From: Antilocapra americana
Lineage: Eukaryota; Chordata; Mammalia; Artiodactyla; Antilocapridae
NCBI GenBank assembly: GCA_007570785.1
Contig: ML664175.1
Coordinates: forward strand, 5,675,294-5,739,293
Direction of reading: 5' to 3'
Length of the DNA: 64,000 nt
Both the position numbers and the translations under genes were made by a program. This document shows positions 26,082 to 36,814 of the stretch, in pieces (positions within the stretch are counted from its first letter, which is position 1; every line of letters starts with the position of its first letter). The notes below the pieces were generated by a model, which was not told where the DNA came from, searched no databases, and was given only the letters and a program-made list of their open reading frames with translations.

Positions 26082-26622
26082 CCCGACTCTTTGTTTAGAA
26101 GGACTGTGTCCTACTTCATGCTGCTACCAAATGCAAGTTCATGTGTCCCCCACACAGTGAAGCCAAACAAACTGAAATGACAGAGTTTGGGGCAGAGGAA
26201 GATTTATTGCAGAGCTCTACAAGGAGACAGGTGGCTCCTGTCTTTAAGCCTGGAACTTAAGAGTTTCAGCAAAGCACTTTTGAAGGCAAGGTGAGGGAGG
26301 GGCTAGGTTAGTTGTTGCAAACTTCTTGGTGTGGGAATCCTTTGTTCTTGTAGCTGCCCACATAGGTCAGGTCATGATGGTCCTGTAAACCTCCAACAAG
26401 ACAGATACTCTTCTGTCTTGCAACTTTTTATCTATATATGAATAGACTCTTCTGTTCATAGTCAGAGCCTGAGAATAGGCTATCCTGTATATTTCAGACA
26501 GTAGGCAACATCCTTTTACAAGAGGTGCAGAGGCAGCATGACTAAGCATTGGCAACAAAGCACAAATGTTAAAGTAAAAGGAACAGATCAAGCATGGAGT
26601 CAGATTTGTTCTTTCCTATTAC
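26082..26622 (-). mobile_element. Solo LTR of an ERV1-like endogenous retrovirus
   Basis: On the minus strand the block starts TGTAATAGGAAAG, has an AATAAA at 26203-26208, and continues through a U5-like stretch. No internal sequence is attached. The 8-bp repeat AATACTAC occurs at 26074-26081 and 26623-26630 on either side. It may be a target duplication, although the LTR's 3' end does not show a clean CA. Confidence 0.6.
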
Positions 26623-26630
26623 AATACTAC

Positions 26631-27174
26631 ATTAAAAAGGATTTCAGAATGGATCAATAACCAAGGACATAAAATACTTTCTTTGTAATCCTGGGACAAT
26701 AATGACCTTCCTACCAAAACCTGTAAAGGCAAAAGCTTAGGATGATTTAACACTGGCAAGAGTGTGAAGAGCTAAGCATTCCCTGACCTGGCGTAGGTTT
26801 GGATTGGTAGAACCTCTTTTGAAAAGTAATTTGGCAGCAGCTAAATTTTTAATACATATCAACTGTGACTCAGAATCTTTTTCTAGAATTCTTTTCTGTA
26901 GACATAATAATGCAGGGCTATGCACATGGGTTTTGCATGCAAAATTCATGCAATATTGCTTCCAATAGCCCATAAGAGGAGTAACACCCTAAAACACAAG
27001 GCAATGGAAAGTTAAATCAGCTTATCCTGCCATCCTGAGCAAGTCAGAACAGAAAGCAGAACTGCATGTTCTGAAGAGAAAAGGCTCATAAGATGAGGCA
27101 ACAAAGCAGGTCTAATTGTTTATAAAATGCAAATAAAGTAATGGCCAGGAAGACCTGGTGGGACACTGCAGTTT
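26631..27174. other. Unannotated stretch, possibly very old L1
   Basis: A few L1-like words (ggcagcagctaaatttttaat; atgcagggctatgcac) suggest a highly decayed L1, but not enough to call it. No gene seen. Confidence 0.35.
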
Positions 27175-27811
27175 TTTAATTTTACAACCAAATAGTTAAT
27201 ATTTTCATTGTGTCAAGACAATTTCAAGCAAATGCCAAATGGAAGACCAAGCCCAGGAATGTGAAGAGGAAACGATCTTACAAACAACAAGGGACACCAA
27301 AGCAGTGGTCTACTCCAGCCACACTATCAGCGGCCATGGCGGTGCCAGCCAGCATCATCCGGATTACTGAGCGTTTACCAAATCGTCAATGTGCAGAAGG
27401 CTCCAGACAGTTTCAGTTGCTCGTGTCAGTACACTGACTGAAGCCAACACAGGCTGAACCATCAGTTCCTCCAAATCCTGGAAATACCACCCTTTTGGAC
27501 ACTAATGCCTATAGTTTCCTCCTTGGGCACACCAGTTTTTCACTTTTTTTTTGTTCTGTTACTGTAGAAATGGGATCCAGCCCAGCAGTTTTAGCTAGCG
27601 TAGATGAAATGACCGCCACAACATCTGTAAAGGCACAAATGCAGTAGGATCTCATACCACTAAATGTTCATGCATATCCAGTTAACCAGAGGGCCCACTA
27701 TTTGTGGAGCACGCCCTGCTGCAAAAACTCTCCGCTTCACTCAACAAGGAATCACACATAGGGCATCATGAACCAAGGGCTCAGCTTCTTCAAGCACTGA
27801 TTTGTTAGAAG

Positions 27812-28018
27812 TGGAGAAGGCAATGGCACCCCACTCCAGTACTCTTGCCTGGAAAATCCCATGGATGGAGGAACCTGGTAGGCTGCAGTCCATGGGGTCG
27901 TGAAGAATCAGACACAACTGAGCGAATTCAAGAATTCCAGGGACGGCAGAGCCTGGTGGGCTGCCGTCTATGGGGTCGCACAGAGTCGGACATGACTGAA
28001 GCGACTTAGCAGCAGCAG
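27812..28018 (-). mobile_element. BOV-A2 SINE inside the CCT4 pseudogene
   Basis: Two BovA units in minus sense, ending agcagcagcagg (the ctgctgctaagtcgc start on the minus strand). Confidence 0.88.
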
Positions 28019-28462
28019 GAACCACAACTGGAATCTTTGCCTGGGCTTATACAGCCTGTAACCTTGAACAGTTTGCCAGAATCATGTAAACTGATCCCCT
28101 TGGCTCACTCACCCAAACCCAGCATGTCAGCAGTAAGTTGGTCAGTATAAGCAAGTGGCTCGGTTCCATTTTCTTTCAATATCCTTAACTACCGCAATAT
28201 TCATTTTGATCAGGAAACTTAACACAAGATCACTAAGATCATGTTTTAAGAAGAGAATTCTATTTTTAAAATTTGCTTCACTTAGAACATAGGCTGTCCT
28301 CCTTCAGGGCTTGGTCCATCTGGGCACAATAGAAACTGGTTATCCTGATCTGCTTTTTTTAAACCCAATCTTAGGCTTTTCAATTCTGGTTATGTCAGAA
28401 TTGGCCACCTTTTAGTTGAGAATCAGCCCTTCTACCAACTCACAATCAACTGTCCCAGCAAG

Positions 28463-28680
28463 TACCCCTCCACCCTGCACCCACCCCCCACCCCCGCCCC
28501 AGGGTAAACAACATTTTACCTATTTCTCTCATACTCCACCCCCTACCTCTGGCAACCACCGACTTGTTCTATCCATAAGCTTGGTTCTTTATTATTTTTT
28601 AGATTCCATCTGTAAGAGAGGTCACACAATATTTGTCTTTCAGTCTGATTTATTTCACTTAGCATTACACCCTTGAGGGC
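28463..28680 (-). mobile_element. Old L1 3' UTR fragment inside the CCT4 pseudogene
   Basis: The plus strand shows the complement of an old L1 3' region (ctctggcaaccaccgac; cacttagcattacacc), plus a C-rich patch at 28485-28501. Short similar words (acctgct / acttgct) flank it. Confidence 0.65.
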
Positions 28681-29586
28681 ATTAGCAGGTTTCTTAGCTA
28701 TTCTGCAATCTCTAAGATCTATGCCAGTAGCTGTGGCGGGCCTGTCACTCTCCTCCCTGCATTTACACTTGAATACTGAGAGACAATGGCTGAGTTCAAC
28801 GAAGTGGTTGCACTGTTTAACAACTTTTCTCTGTCACTTGGTTCCACAGGCCAAGGCGCGTCAAGACTTTAATACCCTTTTCCAAATCCTTCTAGGATGA
28901 CTCAGGAATAATAAATCCATTTCTGAAAAAAGTTGTTATAGCAATCGAGAGACAGCATGAGCCAGCAACAATGACCACTGATGTGGCGCCACTCCCCTGG
29001 TTCTCTTGAGCCCTAGCTCTACCGGCAGTCCGGCAGTTCGGCTGCTGGATCTAACACTGGTCTCGTGACCTCTCCCATCTTGAACCATTTTATCCATTCC
29101 TTCTGGTCCAAGTCTTGTTCTAATAGCATCAGCAGCAGCTTCATCTATGGAGACATTGCTGAAGCAGATCTAGGCTGGCTTTTTATCCACCCAGGTGCTT
29201 TTCCCCTGGCTGCTGACAAGCTTGGCTGGCAAAAGGAAGTATGGACACAAATTCCGGCGGGCAGCAGGGTAACTATGTTCACAGTTAACTGCTGAAAGGG
29301 ATCAGAGTATGTTACCCCCAAATATGCCACTTTGGCATATTAATTTGAGCTGAAGAAAACTGAGAAATAGCATACATATAGGAAGGGCTCTTCTATTTTC
29401 CCTCTTCCTGCCTAAAAGGAGGGTATAAGTTTCCTGTGAGACAGGTGCCTTTTTGTACCAGGGAGGGGAGAACACTTCTGTTACTGGCAATGGGAGTTAA
29501 TACCAAGATGAATCTACATTACTAAAATAATCCTCATCTTCCATTTGCTTCCCCCATTTATTTCCTAGTCACTGTCCCACAATATA

Positions 29587-29666
29587 CTGGGTTGGCCAAA
29601 AAGTGCATTTGGGTTTTTCCATAAGATGTTACAGAAAAATCCAAATGAACTTTCTGACCAATGCAA
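29587..29666. mobile_element. Mariner-derived 80-bp palindromic MITE
   Basis: Left arm ctgggttggccaaaaagtgc and right arm ctttctgaccaatgcaa are imperfect inverted repeats around ataagatgttac, as in the ruminant MAR1-type MITEs. TA precedes it at 29585-29586. It is non-coding. Confidence 0.88.
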
Positions 29667-29708
29667 AATGACCCCTGGAGCCCAACCCCTTTCCTTGGTT
29701 TAGTCATA

Positions 29709-29895
29709 CTTGTGCGTGTCTGACTCTTTTGAGACCCCATGGACTCACTCCTCTGTCCATGGAATTTTCCAGGTGAGAATACTGGAGCAGGCTACCATTT
29801 CCTACTCCAGGGGATCTTCCCAAAACAGGGGTTAAACCGTCATCTCCTGCATTGGCAGGTAGATTTTCTACCGCTGAGCCACCTGGGAATCCCTT
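29709..29895 (-). mobile_element. Bov-tA SINE
   Basis: BovA body and tRNA-like head on the minus strand. GTTTAGTCATA at 29698-29708 and 29896-29906 flanks it exactly. Confidence 0.92.
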
Positions 29896-29906
29896 GTTTA
29901 GTCATA

Positions 29907-30314
29907 TCTCTACAATTTACCATTCTTTGCTAAAATGGTATACAAATCCCAAAGTCTGTTTCTTTTTCACTTGTTTTCTATAAAGTCCCCTGTAAAAACC
30001 AGCAACAAATAAAATGTGTATGTTTTCCTCCTGTTTTCTATCTTTTGTCTTCTAAATTCACAGGCCTCAGGTACAGTATCTAGAGGGTCAAGTTTTCTCT
30101 CTCCATCAACTTCAACTGATGAGCTGACTTCAGAATGGAAGGTGAAAGATAAGGACTTGCTAAGTGCTTGTGTATTGATTAAATGTTTAAAATGGTTGGC
30201 TGTGCTGTATTTAAAGAGATAATTAAAGGAAACTGTCAATCAAGTTACTCCCAGGAATAAAGGCTTACTGAATCCCAAGCTACACCAACTACATTTTTTA
30301 AAAAGATGCATAAA
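29907..30314. other. Unannotated stretch downstream of BCL2L10
   Basis: No gene or repeat recognised; AT-rich. Open frames here are short and without family features. Confidence 0.5.
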
Positions 30315-30870
30315 TTTATTAAAACTTAAGATTTAAAAATTTACTGAAACCAGAAAAATTAAATTTAATAAATTTCAATACATTAACTCTAGAAACCAAG
30401 AAGAATTTAGAAAGGATTCCTTTTAAGATTTACTATTACATTCTTTGTCAGACTGTGACTCAGGGAACTTGTGGTATCATTTTACACCCCTGACACACTG
30501 CCTTGATAAATCAGTCAGCAGTAGCACATGAATTCATGGATAGATGAGAGACGCATATCCTTTCTTATCCAAATGTAGCAAATAGCACCATATTTCGTAG
30601 TTAATGGTAAGCAGTTTCTTCTGTAATTCTTTGGAGCAATAAGCCTTTGGACCCCTCTGTCCCCCATTTTAAAAAAGCCATTTGTGCCTTTGTCCCAATA
30701 TACTGGGTTGTTAGGAGTTAAAACGCTGGCTGAAACACTGTAGGACTCCTTATACGAACACAGATAAAAATGTCTCAGAAGGTGGTTTACTCTGATTTGG
30801 TCTTTCACATTTCAAATTTGCTTGGTTGGTCAGAGTTAGGCAGGTAGAAATGAGTTAAGAATTTTAGAAC
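30315..30870 (-). other. BCL2L10: Probable BCL2L10 3' UTR with AATAAA at 30315-30320
   Basis: Non-coding sequence after the BCL2L10 stop. The first well-placed minus-strand AATAAA is at 30315-30320, giving a 3' UTR of about 550 bases. The length is plausible but unproven. Confidence 0.4.
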
Positions 30871-30993
30871 TCACGATAATTTTATCCAGAAGTAGATTAT
30901 GATTATTGCTGTCCAGTATGAGAGGAAAAACCAGACCAGCTGTCTTTCCCAAGATGGATGCAATGAGTGGCTGAAGGAGAGACAAAATCCATC
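30871..30993 (-). CDS. BCL2L10: BCL2L10 exon 2 (residues 145-184, membrane anchor)
   Basis: 41 codons including the stop. It codes for DGFCLSFSHSLHPSWERQ and the hydrophobic tail. It was found from the conserved BH2 second half WDGF; the longest open frame over this stretch on the same strand is a different, false one. Confidence 0.93.
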   Translation of the reverse strand, partial: DGFCLSFSHSLHPSWERQLVWFFLSYWTAIIIIYFWIKLS

Positions 30994-33149
30994 CTAAAAG
31001 AGAAAGGAGAAGAGAATTAGATTGTTTCATAATACTCAAAACCTGTACTCAATTAAATACACAGTGCTTCTGAATGGATGAAGCACTAAGACAACTCCTG
31101 GATCTAAAAAGTTAAAAAAAAGTCCTGACCAGTAGGTTACTTGTAATTAGGAATCTTTCAGTTAGGGTTTGTAAGAAATTGTCTAACACAGGAGGTAGAA
31201 GAACATAAGAGGTCATGATTTTGTCACTTAGAGCAGGAATCCTCATCTTTTCCCTCACTTCTTTCAAAACCCAAGAGGAAAATAGAATACTATATCCTGT
31301 TTTTTTCCTGATCACAAAACAGATGCCATTTGGGAAAATGACAAATTACTAACTTGAAAGGTATCTCCTGAGACAATAAAGCAAATAGCTCCATTCAGAA
31401 AAATGGCAGGAAGGGACCTGAAATCCAGACTGTGTCATTTTAACTGCAGCTGAGAGAGATGTGGGCATGTCTTCTTTAGCCGATTGGAGAGTTTCTGCTT
31501 TTTGATATTAAAAGATTATTCCTTACTCAACGGTGATTAGCCAAAAGTTGAGGGAAAAAAAAAACAACACCTTCCCCATCAATTTCCTCTTTAGTGTGGA
31601 GGGCCCTTGGGGGCCAAATGCCTTGTTAAGACACATGGCTCAGGTGAGTTACTGACAATTCACAGGCCTGGAGAGTTGAAGACCTTCGCCCCCATCCCTT
31701 CATATACCAAAAGGATGGAGTTAATACCTTAAACTGTTCATATAAGGTCAAGGTTCTGACTCAAATACTATCCTTCCTCCACAAAAGGAACCCAATTCAT
31801 CAATACAGGTCTGTCAGGAAATTGCAAACAGGGCAGTGTCTGCCCTAGATTATTTTTAGATTATGTTTCAATTGTTTTCTAGATTATGTTTTTAATTGCT
31901 GGTTTTAATAATTTGGCTGCATTTCTTCTATAACTTGGGTCACTACAGCCATTGCTTCAACTCCAGTAAGCGAGAGAAGAAAGAAGCAGGGGTCTCCCTC
32001 AGAACCCAGCAGGGCATTCTACACTCTTACTGAAGGCTGGCCAGACTCTCCTCGATCGTCCGCTGGGTTTTGGAGCTGCCGTGCACCTCCGGCTCTAGCG
32101 GAGACCACAGAGATCAATGACTTACAGCTGAGAGCCAGGGCGCCAGGCTGTCGCAATTGAAGGCTGAGTGCAGTGAATTAGAAGTTAAGGACCCTCAGGT
32201 CAGCACCACCCCAAACACCTCTGCCTTAGTGCTTCCTGAGAAATGTGGGGATGGACCAGGGGCTGCTTTTTCATTCTAATGTTTTAGCCTGGTGTACTCT
32301 GACCTGCAGAGCTGTGGGGTCCATAAGGAAAGGTGCATCCAGTAAGTTTTGTATAAAGAATCCATCTGGCCCAGGTTACCCCCTTGCTGACTTCACCACT
32401 TTGGGAGTCTACTTAACTAAACAAAGCATCCAGACCTAACATGAGCACACCCTAAAACCAGAAAGTGGTCAAGGAAAGGGCCAAAGCGAGCAAACCCAAG
32501 TCGGGTGCTGTTTTTTCAGAATGGTTTCGTATGCGAGCTGTCTAGCTAGGCCTGTTTCGGCAACTGACTACCAGTACAGAAAGTTAGACTTCACCCCAAA
32601 CTTCCCAGTCCCGCTGAAACGAATGCTCTACAGGGCTGGCGCCTCGGAGTCCCTCCGCTAGCCGGCTGCGTGGGCACGTCCCAGGGTGCCCACCAGCCCC
32701 GCGTCCATCGCGCTCACCCAGCCGCCGTTCGCCATCAGCCAGGCGCGGTGCCTTTCGCAGAACTGAGCACACAGAAGGGCCACCAGGAGCCGACAGTCCC
32801 TGCTGACGCCGTCGTCGTCTCTCTTCTGCTGTCGGGTCGTCTGTGGCGGCCTCTCCAGCAGCGACCCCGCGAAGGTCACGAGTGAGGCCACGCGGCCCCA
32901 ACTGGGGCCAGGGTCTTCGTCGAGTAGCCTCTGCGCCATCCTGGCCACCAGCTCGACGCGGTGCCTGCGGCAGCGGCGGTATAGGGGCAAGACGTTTCGA
33001 TTTGCTTCCTGGATACGGGCGGCCACGTGGCGCAGCACGGCAGCCTCCGGCGTGGACGGCGCAGGAGCGGGAGTGCCGGGCTCCCGGGCGCAGAACTCCA
33101 GGTAGTCCGCCAGCAGCCGGGCGGTGCGCTCCCTAAACGGGTCCACCAT
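30871..33149 (-). CDS. BCL2L10: BCL2L10 (Bcl-B/Diva), two exons, complete 184-residue protein
   Basis: Exon 1 (32718-33149, 144 codons) starts MVDPFRERTARLLADYLEFC and ends MANGGW at a GTGAGC donor. Exon 2 (30871-30993, 40 codons plus TGA) starts DGFCLSFSHS after a cttttag acceptor. The intron is 1724 bases and both ends are in phase 0. A BH4-like helix lies near residues 5-20, BH1 is SWGRVASLVTFAG, and BH2 is HRAWLMANGGW|DGF, split by the intron at the site shared across BCL2-type genes. The C-terminus QLVWFFLSYW...IIIIYFWIKLS is a membrane anchor. Known role: a BCL-2 family regulator of mitochondrial/ER apoptosis, noted for expression in oocytes. The start has a good context (G at -3 and +4). 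The protein is about ten residues shorter than human between BH1 and BH2. Confidence 0.95.
30994..32717 (-). other. BCL2L10: BCL2L10 intron, no recognisable element
   Basis: The single intron of BCL2L10. It is mostly unique-looking sequence, becoming GC-richer above 32000. I see no SINE, LINE or ORF I can name, which is unusual for this repeat-dense window. Confidence 0.6.
32718..33149 (-). CDS. BCL2L10: BCL2L10 exon 1 (residues 1-144)
   Basis: 432 coding bases in a CpG-rich block. It contains the BH4-like and BH1 segments and the first half of BH2. The frame stays open upstream to an ATG at 33221, but that codon overlaps the CCAAT box of the promoter, so the start at 33149 is preferred. Confidence 0.94.
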
Positions 33150-33250
33150 GGCTCCGCCGCTACCGGGGGTCCGACCCGGGCCTGTTTTCAGGGCCGGCCC
33201 GCGCCCCGCCCCTCCTCGCATTGGCTCGGCTCAGCCCGCCCCCAGCCAGT
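33150..33250 (-). promoter_or_regulatory. BCL2L10: BCL2L10 promoter: CpG-rich, inverted CCAAT and GC boxes
   Basis: Immediately upstream of the start codon the minus strand has a CCAAT box (33220-33224) and GC boxes (around 33201-33215 and 33235-33244). There is no TATA box. The CpG-dense block runs from roughly 32640 to 33245 and covers exon 1. The start of transcription is probably within 33150-33200 (inference). Confidence 0.65.
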
Positions 33251-33487
33251 CAGTTGCTTTCCCAGGTCTGGAAAGGAGCCTTTGATGGGAATCCCATCTA
33301 CACTTGTTCTGGTCCCAACAGCCGAGGCCCCATGGTGTGCATGGATTCACGTAGCAGTCAGGGCCAGAGTGAGACTCTTTGGGGGTTATTGTTTTTAGCT
33401 TTCGGCTTGGGTACTAAGAACCCAGAGGGGACAGTTTGGGCAGCTGGGCTAGACTTGCCTCTTCTTTAGGAGAGGTTCCCTGGTGGC

Positions 33488-33677
33488 TCAGATGGTAAAG
33501 AATCTGCCTGCAATGCAGGAGACCAGGGTTTGATCCCTAGATGGGGAAGGTCCCCTGGAGAAGAGAATGGCTACCCATTCCAGTGTTCTTGCCTGGAGAA
33601 TTCCATGGACAGAGGAGCCTAGGGGGCTACAGTTCATGAATCGAACACGAGTGAGCCACCAACACTTTCTTTAATAC
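33488..33677 (+). mobile_element. Bov-tA SINE upstream of BCL2L10
   Basis: Head ccctggtggctcagatggta, B box gggtttgatcc, BovA body. TAGGAGAGGTT flanks it at 33477-33487 and 33678-33688. It sits about 340 bases upstream of the BCL2L10 start codon. Confidence 0.93.
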
Positions 33678-33854
33678 TAGGAGAGGTTGACAAAGGCTAC
33701 ACACAGTCCTCCACTGGTGACTCCCTTGAAAGCATTATCAGCATTTTCTCAGATTGGATGGAAGCATCCAGGTGTGTGTTGGACTCTGGCCATTCGGGAC
33801 AGGAAACAGGGTAATTCTCCTGTATGTTGCTACTAGAGTACCAATATTATTTAC

Positions 33855-34010
33855 TTTCGCACATTCATTCATTCACTCATTTACTCCTAGACTTTGGGGT
33901 GCTACGTCTCCCCCTTAGCACTGTAGATATAATGGAGAGCAAGGCATGTGGTCCCTGCTCTGAAGGACCCTACAGTCTAAGTGATGGGACAAAGAAACGG
34001 GCAATCTCAG
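33855..34010 (-). mobile_element. L2 3' end fragment
   Basis: Minus-strand L2 tail (attcattcattcactcatt) followed by gagcaaggcatgtggtccc, as in old L2 copies. Diverged. Confidence 0.5.
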
Positions 34011-34464
34011 CACAGTTAAACCGTCGCTATGATAGAATTATCCAGCTTTTGGCTGTTTCTTATAGCTACCATCTTTATATTGCTTAGAATTCTCCACTTT
34101 TTACTCGCCAATCCCTCATTACTCCACTCCCTATTATAGTTAATATACTTCTTATACTAATCTTTCTCTGTTCATGTTACTCCATGGCTTCTTTCTCCTG
34201 ATTGGACCCAGGCAGACACAGAATTGGTATCACCTGTGAAATTTGTGAGGGTTCATTGGTCTGGAGCATTTTGAAATATCCCCACCAGGGTGAAACATGA
34301 ATGGCTGTATCTTGTATCACCTACAAAAAGAGGCACAAACTTGGTAGGTAGGTCACTTTGGAGGAATGTACACATTTGCATATGGAACCTCAACCCACCT
34401 CCAGGCTGGTGGACTGAGGGATAAAACAAGAGAAGGCTCTGCAGCCATTTAGGCTGCAGTACAA

Positions 34465-34660
34465 AGCTGCTTTCCCAGGTGGTGCAGTGGTAAAGGATCT
34501 GCCTGCAACGCAGGGGACGTGAGTTCAACCCCTGGGTTGGGAAGAGACCCTGGAGAAGGAAATGGCAACCCAGTGCAATGTTCTTGCCGGGGAAAGCCCA
34601 TGGACAGAGGGGTCTGGTGGGCTACAGTCCATGGGGGTGCTAATCGGCAACAACAAACTG
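34465..34660 (+). mobile_element. Bov-tA SINE inside the ERVL remnant
   Basis: Head tttcccaggtggtgcagtgg, B box gagttcaaccc, BovA body to tacagtccatggggg. ERVL-like sequence lies on both sides. Confidence 0.85.
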
Positions 34661-35151
34661 CTGTACCCCTTGGGTCTTAAGATCCAACAAATCCAGTGAT
34701 AACTTGAAGTGTCAAATAGGGAAGTTGGATGGAATCTCTGACAAGCACCAATAGCACTGCAGTGCAGACCTCTAGGATTTTAAAGCAAATCTATGTCCTC
34801 TCCTGCCAGTAACTATTCTCCTTTTGAGAAGCAGGTTCTGGCTTGCTACTCAGTCTTGGAAGAAGCTGAATGAGGTGATCATGCAGTTTGAGATCTCATC
34901 ATAATATGGATGCTGTTGGACCTACCTGGTTATAAAGTTAGGTGTGCACAGTAGCAATCTATCATCAAGTGGAAATGGTATATAAGAGACTGAACTCAGG
35001 TCCATGTTGTAGGATTGTATGGGTAGGTGGCTCAGACTGCTGCAACACCAACTCCTGTTGCTTTGCCTCCTCATACCATGCCTGTGGCCTCCAGGGAATT
35101 GCTTATGACAAGCTGACTGAGGGAGAACAACTCAAGCCTGGATTATAGATA

Positions 35152-35936
35152 TGGTGTTGTTTAGTCGCTCAGTCATGTCCAATCTCAAGAACGGCAGCGC
35201 ACCAGGCTTCGCTGTCCTTCATAATCTCCCAGAGTTTGCTCAAACTCATATCCATTAAGTCAATGATGCCATCCAACCATCTCATCCTCTGTCACCCCCT
35301 TGTCCTTCTGCCTCTAATCTTTTCCAGCACTAGGGTATTTTCCAATGAGTCAGCCCTTCACATCACGTGGCCAAATATTTGAGCTTCAGCTTCAGGATCA
35401 ATCCTTCCAATGAATATTCAGGGTTGATTTCCTTTGGGATTGACAGGTTTCATCTCCTTGCTGTCCAAGGGAGTCTCAAGAGTCTTCTCCAGCACCACAA
35501 TTTGAAAGCATAAATCTTCAGCACTCAGCCTTTTTTATGGTCCAACTCTCATATCTATACATGACTACTGAAAAAACCATAGCTTTGGTTATATGGACCT
35601 TTGTCGGCAAAGTGACATCTCTGCTTTTTACTACACTGTCTAGGTTTGTCATAGCTTTTTTCCCAAGGAGCAAGTGTCTTTTAATTTCATGGCTGAAGTC
35701 ACTACCCACAGTGATTTTGGAGCCTAATAAAATAAAGTCTGTCATTGTTTCCATTTTTCCCCTATTTATTTGCCATGAAATGATGGGACCAGATGCCATG
35801 GTCTTAGTTTTTTGAATGTTGAGTTTCAAGCCAGCATTTTCACTCTCCTCTTTCACCTTCATCAAGAGGCTCTTTAGTTCCTCTTTGTTTTCTGCCATTA
35901 GGGTGGTGTCATCTGCATATCTGAGGTTACTGATAT
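35152..35936 (-). mobile_element. BovB fragment inside the ERVL remnant
   Basis: Minus-strand BovB: RT region MKVKEESENAGLKLNIQKTK sense and the 3' end at 35152. ATTATAGATA at 35142-35151 and 35937-35946 flanks it exactly. Confidence 0.93.
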
Positions 35937-36530
35937 ATTATAGATAGGTCTATATGATATGCTGGTACCATGTGAAAGTGGATGGCTAGAGCCTTATAGC
36001 TCTTCTCATGGAGGGGAGACTGTAAAGATAGTGGTGAAGGAAAATCCTCCCACTGGTTAGAAATTCAAGCAGGATATATGACTGTACCCTAAGTCTGGGG
36101 TGAGAGATGGCTAGAGTAGAGATCTACACTGATTCCTGGGCAGCTGCTGATGGTTTGGCTGGATGGTCAGGACCTTCAAGATTGGTGACAAGGAAATCTT
36201 GGACACAGATATGTAGGTGAACCCCTCTGAACAGGTGCAGACTGAAGATACTTGTCTCCCATGTCAATGCCTCCAAAGGTGGCCACTGTAGAGGAGGATC
36301 TTACTAATTCAAGTAGACAAAATTCTGTGCTACATGGCTATCAGAGAGCTTCTTACACAGCTGCCACGGTGCCTGCTCTACGAATGCCCATGAATGAAGA
36401 GGCCATGCAGCGGAGACAGAGGATGTGGTCATAACAGAACCGCCTCTGTGAAGGCTGAGCTGGCTAATGCCACTGCTGAGGGCCTGATCTTCAAGTGCCA
36501 GTGATTCCGATGTGGTGAGAAATGAATTTT

Positions 36531-36814
36531 GCTAGAAGGGAATATAAACCTTGTCAAACTGAGCTGGTTGGGACATCTTACAAGTTCCCTTATTAAGTGA
36601 AATGTTTTGATACAGATTCATGTTTTATTTTCAAGGGAGTCATGATTTTATATTTTTGAACTTCATATTTTAGCAGCAAGCACACAGTTTTTTCTTAGAT
36701 TTGGAGTAGCCTGGGTGTTAGTAGTAAATCCTCTGCCCCTGCCATTGGTTAACATTAGCCGAATCAAACAAATGAATAAATTAACCTCCACACAGAATTT
36801 CTTATCCAGTTTGC
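36531..36814. other. Unannotated stretch
   Basis: AT-rich sequence between the ERVL remnant and MIR; nothing recognised. Confidence 0.5.

Larger units (their letters stand above)
27175..29255 (-). pseudogene. CCT4: CCT4 (chaperonin TCP1 delta) processed pseudogene, twice interrupted
   Basis: Reading the minus strand from about 29255 downward gives CCT4 in order without introns but with many frame breaks: [18 protein letters not shown] (about 29079-29127), then VAGS and the region before DLRDCRIAKK (about 28690-28720), then GTVDCELVEGLIL (about 28420-28456), ANSDITRIEKPKIGF, VVKDIERK, TADMLG, SGKLFKVTGCISPGK, SVLEEAEPLVHDALCV, and the end [18 protein letters not shown] near 27371. A 3' UTR-like tail and an A-rich stretch follow to about 27175. 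CCT4 is one of eight subunits of the TRiC ATPase folding ring. An old L1 fragment (28463-28680) splits the copy between IAKK and GTVDCEL, and a BOV-A2 SINE (27812-28018) splits it between SPGK and SVLEEAE. It is clearly non-functional and older than both insertions. Confidence 0.9.
34190..36530 (+). mobile_element. ERVL endogenous retrovirus pol remnant (RT to RNase H/integrase region)
   Basis: An ancient endogenous retrovirus internal fragment. By nucleotide resemblance to mammalian ERVL pol, the order is late reverse transcriptase (34200-34460), connection/RNase H (34670-35150) and RNase H to integrase start (35950-36520). There are many stops and frameshifts, with no open frame above 70 residues in the pol sense. 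A Bov-tA (34465-34660) and a minus-strand BovB (35152-35936) are inserted in it. I see no LTRs at its ends. The identification is from memory of the family, not a search. Confidence 0.78.

Noticed and set aside
30836..31039. 67-codon minus-strand frame over BCL2L10 exon 2
   Set aside because: It is the wrong frame. The correct frame gives DGFCLSFSHS...KLS with a splice acceptor and in-phase junction.
33150..33221. In-frame upstream ATG that would add 24 residues to BCL2L10
   Set aside because: The ATG overlaps the inverted CCAAT box and GC boxes of the promoter, and the added residues (GGAGRGPALKTGPG) do not resemble any BCL2L10 N-terminus.
36252..36434. 60-codon plus-strand frame starting MSPMSMPPKVATVEEDL
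   Set aside because: It is part of the decayed ERVL pol remnant, not a host gene.
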